Below are positions 18,824 through 27,639 of a stretch of DNA of 64,000 nucleotides, piece after piece. Within the stretch, counting starts at the first letter, position 1, and every line of letters starts with the position of its first letter. The stretch lies in NCBI RefSeq assembly GCF_022664535.1, contig NZ_JAKUJY010000017.1, positions 42,690 through 106,689 of the forward strand, given 5' to 3'. The notes beneath the pieces are model-generated. The model saw nothing but the letters and a program-made list of their open reading frames with translations. It was not told the DNA's origin and made no database searches. A program made the translations under genes and the position numbers. The stretch comes from Sphingobium trunci (lineage in GTDB: Bacteria > Pseudomonadota > Alphaproteobacteria > Sphingomonadales > Sphingomonadaceae).

Positions 18824-19780
18824 TCAGGCTGCCGCCCGCCGCAACCGGTCGTTGATCGCGACGCCGATCCCCTCATGGGGAATGGGCGCCACCGCGATCC
18901 GTTCCGCCGCGCTGGCATCGGCGATATGCAGGGCGGCGAACAGGTTGGCCGCCGCTTCGCGCACGTCGGCGTCGGGGCTGAGGTTGATGTGACAGGGCAT
19001 CAGCCCGAAGCCGATCAGATATTCGTCCTTGTCCGCCTTCAGTACGTTCAACCGCACCGGCTTGGACGGCGCATAATGGCTTTCAAGCTGCCCCGGCGCC
19101 TCTATTTTGGCGTTATCCCCGCCCGTCACGACCGGCAGGCCGGTGGCGTCCTCCAGCATCGCCGCCGTCACGGGGCCGGGCCGCAGCAGACGGATGCGAT
19201 CCTCCTCCGGCGCGGCGATGGTCGATTCCACGCCCTCGCTGGTTGGTCCTTCGTCCAGGATCATGCGGATCTTGCCGTTGAGGCTGGAGAGCACATGTTC
19301 CGCGCGCGTCGGGCTGATCGACCCGCTGCGATTGGCCGACGGCGCCGCCAGCGGCCGCCCGCTCTCCCGGATAAGGGCCCGCATCGCCGGATGGGCAGGC
19401 AGGCGAAGCGCGACGGTCGGCAGCCCTGCCGTCACCAGGGGCGAAAGGCCGCTGTCGGCCCGCACCGGCAGCACCATGGTCAATGCGCCGGGCCAGAAAT
19501 GCGCCGCGATCCTTTCCGCCACTGGGGAAAATTCCGCCAGCCGCGCCGCCATCTCGCGGTCCGCGACATGCACGATCAACGGATTGAAGCTGGGCCGTCC
19601 CTTGGCGCTGTAGATCGCCGCGACCGCGTTGGAATCCGTGGCGTCGGCGGCCAGCCCATACACCGTTTCCGTCGGCACGGCGACCGGCTCGCCTGCACGG
19701 ATCAGCAGTGCCGCCTCGCGCAGCGCTTCGCTGCCATAGCGGCAAATTCGGGTGGAAAGGACTGGATTTGGGATGGTCAC
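18824..19780 (-). CDS. L-threonylcarbamoyladenylate synthase, Sua5 type
   Basis: The ~318-residue enzyme makes threonylcarbamoyl-AMP for the t6A37 modification of ANN-reading tRNAs. The YrdC domain is at the N-terminus, with VPTETVYGLAADA, KGRPSFNPLIVHV, ALRLPAHP and SANRSG. A linker LESHYAPSKPVRL leads to the C-terminal Sua5 domain, so it is the long Sua5 form rather than short TsaC. The start is uncertain: the GTG before TIPNPVLST is chosen, and a TTG eight codons upstream would also work; no good ribosome site supports either. Confidence 0.88.
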   Translation of the reverse strand: MTIPNPVLSTRICRYGSEALREAALLIRAGEPVAVPTETVYGLAADATDSNAVAAIYSAKGRPSFNPLIVHVADREMAARLAEFSPVAERIAAHFWPGALTMVLPVRADSGLSPLVTAGLPTVALRLPAHPAMRALIRESGRPLAAPSANRSGSISPTRAEHVLSSLNGKIRMILDEGPTSEGVESTIAAPEEDRIRLLRPGPVTAAMLEDATGLPVVTGGDNAKIEAPGQLESHYAPSKPVRLNVLKADKDEYLIGFGLMPCHINLSPDADVREAAANLFAALHIADASAAERIAVAPIPHEGIGVAINDRLRRAAA

Positions 19781-19889
19781 GGCCCCGCGATATAAACTTC
19801 GCAAGGTGCAAGTAAAAGGCCATTGCTACAGAAGAATGACATCGCCCGCGCGCTTGCCCCCGCCTTATGCTGAGGGTAAGCGCGGGCAT

Positions 19890-20708
19890 ATGAACGAGGC
19901 TCTTCTCACCCGCATTGCCGAAGCGCTGGAACGGATCGCGCCGCCACCCGCTTCTTCCGCCGATCTTGCCGCCGCGCCAGCCTATGTGTGGAACGGTGCT
20001 TCGATCCGGCCGGTAGAGGCCTTTGCTCCGGTGGATTATGAACTGCTGACCGGCATCGACGCGCAGAAGACCGCCTTGCTGGACAATAGCCGCCGCCATG
20101 CCGCCGGCCATGCCGCGCATGACGTGCTGCTCTGGGGCGCGCGCGGCACGGGCAAGTCCGCCGTCGTGGCTGCGGTCGTCGCCAAGCTGCAGGCTGAAGG
20201 GCAGGATATCGCCCTGCTGCAATGCGCGATCGACGAACTGGCCAGCCTGCCGCAGCTTTTCACGATCCTGTGCGACACGCAGCGGCCCTTCATCCTGTTC
20301 CTCGACGATCTTGGCTTCGATGAAAATGGCGGAGGTGACGCGCGGTCGCTGCGCTCCCTGCTTCAGGGCGGCACGGCGGCGCGTCCGGCCAATGTCCGGC
20401 TCTATGTCACCTCGAACCGCCGCCATATCGTGCCGCGCCACCTGTCGGAGCAGGACGATCCCGTCAATCCGCGCGACGTGGTGGACGACAAGATGGCGCT
20501 GTCCGACCGCTTCGGCCTCAGCCTTGGCTTCCACGCCATCGATCAGGACGCCTATGTCGCGATCGTCAGCGGCTATGCGGCCAAGCTGGGGGTGAGCTTC
20601 GAGCCGCTCGACGCGATCCAGTGGGCCACCCAACGTGGCAGCCGTTCGGGCCGGGTGGCCTGGCAATATGTGGTGGAACTAGCCGGACGGAACGGCCTGA
20701 AGATCTGA
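19890..20708 (+). CDS. DUF815 AAA-like ATPase
   Basis: The 272-residue protein has a Walker A motif LLWGARGTGKSAVVAA, a Walker B-like FILFLDDLGFDE, and a sensor-like LYVTSNRRHIVPRH, the DUF815 pattern. It is a cytosolic P-loop ATPase of unknown target, common in proteobacteria. The start MNEALLTRIAEALERI agrees with the family; the frame runs on upstream into the divergent sua5 promoter region but that part is not conserved-looking. Confidence 0.82.
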   Translation: MNEALLTRIAEALERIAPPPASSADLAAAPAYVWNGASIRPVEAFAPVDYELLTGIDAQKTALLDNSRRHAAGHAAHDVLLWGARGTGKSAVVAAVVAKLQAEGQDIALLQCAIDELASLPQLFTILCDTQRPFILFLDDLGFDENGGGDARSLRSLLQGGTAARPANVRLYVTSNRRHIVPRHLSEQDDPVNPRDVVDDKMALSDRFGLSLGFHAIDQDAYVAIVSGYAAKLGVSFEPLDAIQWATQRGSRSGRVAWQYVVELAGRNGLKI

Positions 20709-20715
20709 AGGGGAT

Positions 20716-20743
20716 GGGGCTCCCGCCCTGGCGGGAGCGCCCC
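20716..20743. terminator. Hairpin between convergent DUF815 and sugar dehydrogenase genes
   Basis: CTCCCGC (20720-20726) pairs with GCGGGAG (20731-20737) over a CCTG loop, with outer GGGG/CCCC pairing after a two-base bulge. T-rich tracts on either side are weak, so it is a possible bidirectional terminator. Confidence 0.45.
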
Positions 20744-20746
20744 TCC

Positions 20747-22075
20747 TTATTTCGCCGCCGTCACCCGCCAGACGATATTGCCTACGTCGTCGCTGACCAG
20801 CAGCGCGCCCTTGGCGTCGGCGGTCACGTCCACCGGGCGGCCATGCGCTTCGCCCTTGCTGTCCAGGAAGCCCGTCAGCACGTCGATCGGCTTGGCCTTG
20901 CCCGCTTCGCCATTGTCGGCAAAGGGTATGAACACGACCTTGTATCCCGACGCCGGCTTGCGGTTCCAACTGCCGTGCAGCCCCACGAAGGCGCCGTTGG
21001 TGAAGGGCGCGCCCAGCGTCACCTTGTCCGCGAAGCTGAGGCCCAGCGCCGCCACATGGTTGCCCAGCGCATAGTCGGGCCGCTTGGTATATTCGCGGAT
21101 TTCCGGCCGCTGCGGCTGGACCCTGCGATCCTCATAGCCGCCCCAGTAATTCCACGGCCAGCCATAGAAGGCACCGAATTCCACCCGCGTCAGATAGTCC
21201 GGCACCAGATCGCTGCCCAGCATGTCGCGTTCGTTCACGACGCCCCATAGCGCGCCGCTCTTCGGCTCGAAAGCGAGGCCCACCGGATTGCGTAGACCGG
21301 ACGCGAAGATGCGGTAATCGCCGGTCCTGGGATTGACCTCCAGCACGGCGGCGCGATTGGCTTCCGTCTCCAGGTCGTTTTCGCCGATATTGCTGTTCGA
21401 TCCGACGCCGACATAAAGCAGCCCCTGCGGACTGGCGACCAGGCTGCGCGTCCAGTGCATGTTGGGCGCCTGCGCGGGCAGGTTCAGGATCTTCCGGCCC
21501 TTCGCCACGATCTTCGTTTCGCCTGCCTTGTAGGGGAAGGCCATCAGCGCATCGGTGTTGGCGACGTACAGCGTGTCGCCGATCAGGGCCATGCCATAGG
21601 GGGAGTGGAGGCCGGTCAGGAAGGCCGTCTTCGTCTCCGCCTTGCCGTCGCCATCGGCGTCGCGCAGCAGGGTGATGCGGTTGGCCGACGGCACGCCCGC
21701 GCCCGCCCTGTCCATCAGATAGTTCATGACCCGGTTGACGATGCCGCCGGTCGGCCGTGTCGGGCTGTTGGTCTCCGCCACCAGCACGTCCCCGTTGGGC
21801 AGGCGCAGCAGCGAGCGCGGATGGTCGAGGCCATCGGCAAAGCGTTCGACGCGAAGCCCCTTGGCGGCGGTCGGCTTTTCCGCGGCTTTCCACGGCACAG
21901 CCGCGGCGACGTTCATCGTCGGGATCATCTCGCTGCGCGGGGCGGTGAACACCGGCTCCTTGCCGACATCCGCGCCGTCCGGCAGCTGGGCGGTGTCGCC
22001 CTGCGAAAAATAGAGGAAGGCGCCGCCCAGCAGGACCAGCACCACCAGGGTGAGCGCAATCAGATGCTTCTTCAT
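20747..22075 (-). CDS. PQQ-dependent sugar dehydrogenase (sorbosone dehydrogenase-like)
   Basis: The 442-residue protein has an N-terminal membrane anchor or signal (MKKHLIALTLVVLVLLGGAF) and a six-bladed beta-propeller. Blade landmarks are GLDHPRSLLRLPNGDVLVAE, GLHSPYGMALIG, HWTRSLVASPQGLLYVGVG, GLRNPVGLAFEP and GLHGSWNRKPASGYKV. These match soluble glucose/sorbosone dehydrogenase-like quinoproteins acting in the periplasm on aldoses; the true substrate is unknown. It lies 60 bases downstream of a small membrane protein gene. Confidence 0.8.
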   Translation of the reverse strand: MKKHLIALTLVVLVLLGGAFLYFSQGDTAQLPDGADVGKEPVFTAPRSEMIPTMNVAAAVPWKAAEKPTAAKGLRVERFADGLDHPRSLLRLPNGDVLVAETNSPTRPTGGIVNRVMNYLMDRAGAGVPSANRITLLRDADGDGKAETKTAFLTGLHSPYGMALIGDTLYVANTDALMAFPYKAGETKIVAKGRKILNLPAQAPNMHWTRSLVASPQGLLYVGVGSNSNIGENDLETEANRAAVLEVNPRTGDYRIFASGLRNPVGLAFEPKSGALWGVVNERDMLGSDLVPDYLTRVEFGAFYGWPWNYWGGYEDRRVQPQRPEIREYTKRPDYALGNHVAALGLSFADKVTLGAPFTNGAFVGLHGSWNRKPASGYKVVFIPFADNGEAGKAKPIDVLTGFLDSKGEAHGRPVDVTADAKGALLVSDDVGNIVWRVTAAK

Positions 22076-22135
22076 GGCACCACGTTTATGCTGCGACGCT
22101 CCGCCCGGCAAGGCGGGCAAGGACAGGAAATGAGG

Positions 22136-22306
22136 CTATTTCTCCCGCTCGCGCAGCCACAGCAGCAGGGCGATGACAATGCCGACCGCCGTGCCGGTCA
22201 GCAGGCCGATGCTCGGCTGCCCCATCAGCCCGCCCAGGATCGTTCCCCCCAGGATCGTCAGGGCCAGGATGGCGCCCGCGCCGGTCGGATTCTTCTTCAT
22301 GCTCAT
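22136..22306 (-). CDS. Small two-helix membrane protein
   Basis: The 56-residue product starts MSMKKNPTGAGA and has two hydrophobic stretches (ILALTILGGTILGGLMG and GLLTGTAVGIVIALLLWL) ending in a charged tail REREK. AGGGGTGG lies five bases before the first ATG of the pair, which decides the start. It precedes the sugar dehydrogenase gene on the same strand. No family is recognised. Confidence 0.6.
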   Translation of the reverse strand: MSMKKNPTGAGAILALTILGGTILGGLMGQPSIGLLTGTAVGIVIALLLWLREREK

Positions 22307-22469
22307 CGGCCACCCCTTGCCACGCACCGGCGATCATGACCAGCGGCTTTCCCGCCTGCACCGTTTCGGGACGAGCGCGGTCCCGTCCTGGCACGGCTGT
22401 ATCACTGTGGGACTTGGCTAACCGGCCGTTCACCCTTGCAAGCCGCCCCATGCCGCCAAAGGGTGAAAC

Positions 22470-22485
22470 TGGCACGGGGATTGAA
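22470..22485 (+). promoter_or_regulatory. Possible sigma-54 promoter
   Basis: TGGCACGGGGATTGAA agrees with the sigma-54 consensus TGGCACG-N4-TTGC at every position except the usual -12 C, which is A. It lies about 40 bases before the start of the small hypothetical gene at 22525, a fitting distance. The -12 mismatch keeps confidence low. Confidence 0.3.
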
Positions 22486-22524
22486 CCCTCCTCTGCGGGC
22501 CGGGATATCTTTGGGGGGTTAGCG

Positions 22525-22734
22525 ATGAACATACCATATCTGTCCAATCGCAAAAGCTATGACGATGCGGCGGAACTGATCGCGCTCTTTGGCGACAACG
22601 CAGGCTATGAGGCGGCGGCTCGCGCGGATCGCAGCCGCGACCGGGGCAATTTCATCCATTTCTGCCACTGGCGGCAGATCGAGCGAATGATCGTCCTGCT
22701 CACGCATGACGGGCCGCTCGGCACAATTCATTGA
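22525..22734 (+). CDS. Conserved-looking small hypothetical protein
   Basis: The 69-residue product begins MNIPYLSNRKSYDDAAELIA and ends in RGNFIHFCHWRQIERMIVLL and a short tail. It is mildly acidic, has no signal peptide, and a GGGGGG ribosome site lies six bases before its ATG. The frame extends upstream but only this part has coding character. I recall similar short proteins in sphingomonads, without known function. It is convergent to argC. Confidence 0.6.
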   Translation: MNIPYLSNRKSYDDAAELIALFGDNAGYEAAARADRSRDRGNFIHFCHWRQIERMIVLLTHDGPLGTIH

Positions 22735-22766
22735 CAGGGAAGGGGCGCCCGTCAGGGCGCCCGCCT

Positions 22767-23711
22767 TTAAAGCCGCAGCCCGGCGGTTTCGGGCAGCCCG
22801 GCGAGGATATTGAGATTCTGCACCGCGGCGCCTGCCGCACCCTTGCCCAGATTGTCGAGCGCCGCGACCAGCCGCGCCTGGCCTGTCGCCTCATTGCCAA
22901 AGACGAACAGCGCCAGCCGGTCGGTCGCGCCGACATGCTCCAGACGTACCTGCGCCATCGCCGCGCTGTCCTCCAGCGACGCCACGCTGACGATCGGCGA
23001 TCCGGCATAGGCGGCCGCCAGCGCGCCGTGGACATCCGCGACCGAGGGCGCGCCGGGCATGGCGCGCAGCTGCAACGGCACCTCGACGATCATGCCGCGA
23101 TAGGCATTGGCGACGGCGGGCGCGAACAGGGGCGGATGCCGCAAACCCGAATAATGCAGCATTTCCGGCCCATGCTTGTGCGCCAGCGTGAGACCATAGG
23201 GCCTGAACGCGCTCGGCGCGCCGTCGGCGCTCTCATATTCCGCGATCATCGACTTGCCGCCGCCCGAATAGCCGGAGGCGCCCGATACCGTCACCGGCCA
23301 GTCGGTGGGCAGCAGCCCGGCCAGCACCAGCGGCCGCACCAGCGCCAGGAAGCCGGTCGGCCAGCAGCCCGGATTGGCGACGAAGCGCGCATCGGCCAGC
23401 TTTTCCCGATGGCCCGGTTCCAGTTCGGCAAAGCCATAGGTCCAGCCGTCCGCGACCCGGTGCGCGGTCGACGCGTCGATCACCCGCGTGCGGTTGTTGC
23501 CGATCAGGGAGACGGCTTCGCGCGCCGCATCGTCGGGCAGGCAGAGGATGACGATATCCGCGGCATTCAACGCATCCCTGCGCGCCTCCGCATCCTTGCG
23601 CCGGTCCTCGTCCAGCGTGATGATCGACAATTCCGGACGGCCCGCCAGCCGCTCGTTGATTTCAAGTCCTGTAGTCCCGACGCCGCCGTCGATGAAAATA
23701 TGCTGTGTCAT
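22767..23711 (-). CDS. argC: N-acetyl-gamma-glutamyl-phosphate reductase (short type)
   Basis: The 314-residue enzyme reduces N-acetylglutamyl phosphate with NADPH in arginine synthesis. Visible are the nucleotide-binding start IFIDGGVGTTGLEI, the catalytic C116 in VANPGCWPTG, and SGASGYSGGGKSMI. The length is that of the ArgC type 2 group rather than the ~345-residue type 1. Its ATG overlaps the stop of the NlpC/P60 gene as ATGA, so the two are coupled although they are functionally unrelated. Confidence 0.92.
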   Translation of the reverse strand: MTQHIFIDGGVGTTGLEINERLAGRPELSIITLDEDRRKDAEARRDALNAADIVILCLPDDAAREAVSLIGNNRTRVIDASTAHRVADGWTYGFAELEPGHREKLADARFVANPGCWPTGFLALVRPLVLAGLLPTDWPVTVSGASGYSGGGKSMIAEYESADGAPSAFRPYGLTLAHKHGPEMLHYSGLRHPPLFAPAVANAYRGMIVEVPLQLRAMPGAPSVADVHGALAAAYAGSPIVSVASLEDSAAMAQVRLEHVGATDRLALFVFGNEATGQARLVAALDNLGKGAAGAAVQNLNILAGLPETAGLRL

Positions 23712-24616
23712 GCGCTGATCCTTCGCCGCGCGATGATGGGGTCCGCATGGTCCGCCGCCAGCCGGCCGACGACATCGGCCAAAGGCTCGATCACCACGCT
23801 CATCCAGTGCGCGTTGGCGTGCAACAGATGGTCGCCGTCGGTCATGATGCCGACATGGCCCGGAAAGAAGACGAAGTCCCCTCGTCGGAGCGGCGCGTCG
23901 GGTGCGATCGGCGAACCGATCCCCTCGCGTTGCAGATCGGTGTCGCGCGGCACCTTGATGCCGCATTGGCCGAGCGCGACCTGCACCAGGCCGGAACAGT
24001 CGATGCCGCGATGCCCGCGCCCGCCCCAGACATAGGGCTGGCCGAGATAATGTTCCGCCGTCGCGACCCAGTCGCTCTCCAGAGCGTCGAGCGATGCGAC
24101 ATGGCGCTGGTGCACATAGCCTTCGGCGCAGGCGAAGAAATCCCCCTTCGCCTCAGCGGCGAACAGCGCCCCGCGCGGCCAGTAATCGGCGATGCGCGAC
24201 TTGATGTCGGGCGCGCTGAACAGGGGGGCGGTGCCGGTGATGATCCGGCTGTTCGCCGTTTCGCGCACATCCAGCGCCTCGCGCCGGACATAGCCGACAT
24301 AGCCGTCATGCCCGCAAAAGCCCCAGGCCCATTCCGCCGTCACGTCCAGCGCGTGGAAACTCTCTCCGCGCAGCAATTCGCTGACGGCCTGCGCCTTGGG
24401 CGTGTCGTCAAGCAGGACCGGCGCGCCCGCCGCCACGCAGGTCAGTTCGACCGCGCGCGCATAATGGGCCGAAAACAGCACACCGGCGAGCGCCAGGTCA
24501 GCCAGGTCGCCGCGCGCGGCATGGACCCGCGTGTCCAGCTTGACCGACCGGCCATCCAGCTTGAATCGGATACGTTCAGGCGGTGCGTTCCGCGTGGGAG
24601 AGGTTGAGGCGTTCAT
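23708..24616 (-). CDS. NlpC/P60-family cell-wall peptidase
   Basis: The 302-residue protein has an SH3-like N-terminal half (GVLFSAHYARA, GFCGHDGYVGYVRREAL, ending about residue 170) and an NlpC/P60 domain after it. The catalytic C207 is in GIDCSGLVQ and the His is H254 in PGHVGIM, with a third polar residue in LLHANAH. It would cut gamma-D-Glu-diamino acid bonds in peptidoglycan. No clear signal peptide is seen, so some members like this act on cytosolic muropeptides. It overlaps the upstream marR gene by 41 bases. Confidence 0.85.
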   Translation of the reverse strand: MNASTSPTRNAPPERIRFKLDGRSVKLDTRVHAARGDLADLALAGVLFSAHYARAVELTCVAAGAPVLLDDTPKAQAVSELLRGESFHALDVTAEWAWGFCGHDGYVGYVRREALDVRETANSRIITGTAPLFSAPDIKSRIADYWPRGALFAAEAKGDFFACAEGYVHQRHVASLDALESDWVATAEHYLGQPYVWGGRGHRGIDCSGLVQVALGQCGIKVPRDTDLQREGIGSPIAPDAPLRRGDFVFFPGHVGIMTDGDHLLHANAHWMSVVIEPLADVVGRLAADHADPIIARRRISA

Positions 24617-24983
24617 CGCGGCCGGTTCCTGCGATGAAATGGTGAAAGGCGTCAAGAAATTCCGCCCCTTTGGGGGTCCGGGTGATGAAAATATTGCGCC
24701 TGTCGGTGGAGTCCCGCTCCCGCCGCAGATAACCGAGCGCCGATAATTTGTTCAGCGCCCGGGTAATGACCGGCTTCGACACGTTCAGCGCCTCCGCGAG
24801 TCCCCGCACCGTATGCGGCCCCGCGCCGATATAGACGGTCAGCATCAGCGCCATCTGCCGGTTGGTCAGATCAGGCTTGCCGGAACGCACATAGTCCACC
24901 AATGTGCGCATCCATTGGCCAAGGGGCTTCAGGCCGGGGCGATCAAGCTCTGCGGCCTGATCCTGTGCAGAGTGGGCATCCAT
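24576..24983 (-). CDS. MarR-family transcriptional regulator
   Basis: The 135-residue protein has a winged helix: LTNRQMALMLTVYIG, then HTVRGLAEALNVSKPVITRALNKL as recognition helix region and the wing DSTDRRNIFITRTPKG. These are the MarR landmarks. Its 3' end overlaps the start of the NlpC/P60 gene, so it may regulate this unit or itself. No ligand is inferable. Confidence 0.85.
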   Translation of the reverse strand: MDAHSAQDQAAELDRPGLKPLGQWMRTLVDYVRSGKPDLTNRQMALMLTVYIGAGPHTVRGLAEALNVSKPVITRALNKLSALGYLRRERDSTDRRNIFITRTPKGAEFLDAFHHFIAGTGRDERLNLSHAERTA

Positions 24984-25045
24984 GCCGGTCGTAACGCACG
25001 ATGGCCAATCCGGTTGCGTAACGGCCGCCCAAATCCGCTTTCTTT

Positions 25046-26443
25046 TTACTTTTTATGACCATAGCGTTTTTGCAGCAGGTGGAAGACGGCGCGCAGACCC
25101 AATGCCTCTCCCCCCTTGGGCCGCCCCGGCCGGGAAGAAGGGCGCCAGGCAAAAGTATCCAGATGAATCCATTTCGCGCCGTCCGGCACGAAGCGCTTGA
25201 GAAACAAGGCTGCCGTGATCGCCCCGGCAAAGCCGCCTTCGCCCGCATTGTTGATATCGGCGACGTCGGATTTCAGCATGTCGGCATAGCCATCCCACAA
25301 TGGCAGGCGCCATGTCGGATCGTCGATCTCGCCGCCTGCCGCCTCCATCTCGGTGGCGAGGGCGTCGTCATTGGTGAAAAGGGCGGGAAGGTCCGGTCCC
25401 ACCGCCACCCGCGCCGCGCCGGTCAGCGTCGCATAATCGACGATCAGTTCGGGCTTCTCCTCGCCCGCCAGCGTCAGCGCGTCGCCCAGCACCAGCCGCC
25501 CTTCGGCATCGGTGTTGCCGATCTCGACGGTCAGCCCCTTGCGCGACTGGAGGATGTCGCCGGGCCGAAAGGCATTGCCCGCGATCGCATTTTCCGCCGC
25601 CGGGATCAGCAGATGCAACCGCACGGGCAGCCGCGCGCCCATGATGAGCTGCGCCAGCGCCAGCGCATGGGCAGCCCCGCCCATGTCCTTCTTCATCAGC
25701 CGCATCGCCGAAGACGGCTTGATGTCCAGCCCGCCGCTGTCGAAACAGATGCCCTTGCCCACGATGGCGATCCGGGGATGCTTGGGGTCGCCCCAGTGCA
25801 GTTCGATCAGGCGCGGGGCAAAGCTCTTGTCCGCCGCCTTGCCGACCGCATGGATCATCGGAAAGCCCTGTTCCAGTGCGTCGCCCTTCGTCACCTTGCA
25901 TTCGGCATCGAAATGCGTGGCGACCTTGCGCACGGCGGCCTCCAGTTCACCCGGTCCCATGTCTGCGGCGGGCGTGTTGACCAGATCGCGGACCAGCGCC
26001 ACAGCCTCGGCGAGCCGGATTGCCGGCTCGATTCGCGCGACCTCGCCGGTCAGCAACACGCGCGCGCCTGTGCTTGCCTCATCCCTGCGATAGCGGTCGA
26101 AACGATATTGTCCGGTCAGCCAGCCCAGCATCGCCGCGCCCGCCATGTCCCCGGCCAATCGATAGGTCCCCTCCGGCAGCGTCTCGGCCAGTTTCGCAAG
26201 GCACCATGGCCCCAGCTTCTCGCGGGAGGCGACACCGGCCACCACCGACCAGTCCGCCGGACCATCGCCCGGCACGATCGCATGTTCATGCCCCTTCGCC
26301 TTGAATTTCTGCGCGGCAAGCAATGTCCTGACCCGCTCCGGCTGCCCAGCCAGCCAGGCTTCCAGTCCCGGAGCATCGATGATCTGGATCGAACGGGCCG
26401 GTTGATTGTTGTCGGCTTTGAGCAGGTCGGAAAAATCGGTCAT
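25046..26443 (-). CDS. Leucyl aminopeptidase family M17
   Basis: The 465-residue cytosolic metallo-aminopeptidase has both M17 signatures: GKGICFDSGGLDIKPSSAMRL and KDMGG with metal-binding Lys/Asp, and NTDAEGRLVLGDAL with the catalytic Arg. It has the N-terminal regulatory domain and normal length. The start at MTDFSDLLKAD removes a 114-codon extension that runs antisense to the small gene at 26585. It releases N-terminal residues from peptides. Confidence 0.9.
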   Translation of the reverse strand: MTDFSDLLKADNNQPARSIQIIDAPGLEAWLAGQPERVRTLLAAQKFKAKGHEHAIVPGDGPADWSVVAGVASREKLGPWCLAKLAETLPEGTYRLAGDMAGAAMLGWLTGQYRFDRYRRDEASTGARVLLTGEVARIEPAIRLAEAVALVRDLVNTPAADMGPGELEAAVRKVATHFDAECKVTKGDALEQGFPMIHAVGKAADKSFAPRLIELHWGDPKHPRIAIVGKGICFDSGGLDIKPSSAMRLMKKDMGGAAHALALAQLIMGARLPVRLHLLIPAAENAIAGNAFRPGDILQSRKGLTVEIGNTDAEGRLVLGDALTLAGEEKPELIVDYATLTGAARVAVGPDLPALFTNDDALATEMEAAGGEIDDPTWRLPLWDGYADMLKSDVADINNAGEGGFAGAITAALFLKRFVPDGAKWIHLDTFAWRPSSRPGRPKGGEALGLRAVFHLLQKRYGHKK

Positions 26444-26584
26444 GGCGCGAATGTTTGAACAAAGGCAGGGCGGATGAAAAGCGCATTTTTTCGTCGCCCC
26501 TGCGGCTCGACCGGCCCTGAGAGCATTTGCGCATCCCGGCGCGAAGGCATAGATTTTATCCAGTGATAAGGAAGGAGAGTCACC

Positions 26585-26788
26585 ATGATGCACACCGATG
26601 ACGGCCGCCTCCAGGCCCTTCGCGCCCGCGCCTATGCACTGGCGGAAACCGGGCGTTTCGACGGAGCGCATGCGGTGGAGCAGGCGCTGATCGCGGAGGG
26701 CTGGCCCAATGCGGGTGCGGCGCTCCAGAGCAGTTATACGCGCAAGGCGGTCAACGAACGGTGCATGGCGGCGGCAAAGGCCCATTGA
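26585..26788 (+). CDS. Small hypothetical protein coupled to a DUF3298-type lipoprotein
   Basis: The 67-residue product (MMHTDDGRLQALRARAYALA, ending in VNERCMAAAKAH) is probably all alpha-helical, without a signal. AAGGAAGGAGAG lies six bases before the ATG, a strong site. Its TGA overlaps the next ATG as TGATG, which means the two are translated together. No family recognised; the strong ribosome site and coupling support a real gene. Confidence 0.65.
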   Translation: MMHTDDGRLQALRARAYALAETGRFDGAHAVEQALIAEGWPNAGAALQSSYTRKAVNERCMAAAKAH

Positions 26789-27633
26789 TGCACCTGCGCA
26801 AGGGGAGGGGGCAGGCGGGACCGCTCATCATGGCGGTCCTGCTGCTTGGCGCCTGTTCGGCTGACAGCCAGCCCGATGCGGCCGATGATGGCAATCATGA
26901 CGCGGCGGCGACCAGCTTCGTCAACCGGATGGCGGGGCAGCCCGAGCCGCAGCCTCCCGCCAGGCCCTTCGCGCGGAAGGAAAAGACCGATCTCCTTGAA
27001 TTCGCCTTCAGCTATCCTGCGCAGGCGGCGCAGATCCCGGCCCTGGTGGAGAAATTCGACAAGCAGTTGACGGTGTCGAAGGCCGATGCGCTCAAAATGG
27101 CGCGCGAGGACCAGAAGGCGGCCAAGGCGGCCGATTTTCCCTTCCATGCGCACAGCCTGGAGACCCATTGGACCGTTGCCGCCGACACGCCGCGCTTCCT
27201 GGCGCTCAAATCGGAAAGCTATGTCTATACGGGCGGGGCGCACGGCATGACCGGCTATGACGCGCTGCTCTGGGACAAGGAACGCAAGCGCGAAACCGCG
27301 TTCGGGGCGACCATGACCTCGCGCGCCGCCTTTGCCGCCGCCATTCGCGACCGTTTCTGCGAGGCGCTCGACAGGGCGCGGGCGGAAAAGCGGGGCGCCC
27401 CGGTCAAGCGCAGCAATGACGATGATTTCACCAAATGCATCGACCCGATGCAGCAGGTGCTGGTGCCCACCTCCAGGGACGGCAAGCTGATCGACAGGGT
27501 GACGGTCATCATCGGTCCGTACAGCGCCGGTCCCTATGCCGAGGGCAGCTATGATATTGCGCTGCCCGTCGACGCGGCCATGCGCAAGGCGATCAAGACC
27601 GAATATCAGAACGCGTTCATCGACCCGCGATAG
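26788..27633 (+). CDS. DUF4163/DUF3298 (PdaC/RsiV-like) lipoprotein
   Basis: The 281-residue protein has a lipobox LLLGAC near residue 23-24, so it is likely an outer- or inner-membrane lipoprotein facing the periplasm. The body carries FAFSYPAQ, the DUF4163-like strands LALKSESYVYTGGAHGMTGY and the C-terminal DUF3298 pattern (VTVIIGPYSAGPYAEGSYDIALP). Related domains occur in RsiV and PdaC and bind peptidoglycan or lysozyme. The role here is inferred only. The start is set by the TGATG overlap with the gene upstream. Confidence 0.8.
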   Translation: MHLRKGRGQAGPLIMAVLLLGACSADSQPDAADDGNHDAAATSFVNRMAGQPEPQPPARPFARKEKTDLLEFAFSYPAQAAQIPALVEKFDKQLTVSKADALKMAREDQKAAKAADFPFHAHSLETHWTVAADTPRFLALKSESYVYTGGAHGMTGYDALLWDKERKRETAFGATMTSRAAFAAAIRDRFCEALDRARAEKRGAPVKRSNDDDFTKCIDPMQQVLVPTSRDGKLIDRVTVIIGPYSAGPYAEGSYDIALPVDAAMRKAIKTEYQNAFIDPR

Positions 27634-27639
27634 ATATAT

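Noticed and set aside
22461..22500. tRNA-like 3' end on the minus strand (GGGTTCAATCCCCG)
   Set aside because: The T-arm stem does not pair properly, and no anticodon arm or acceptor stem can be drawn upstream.
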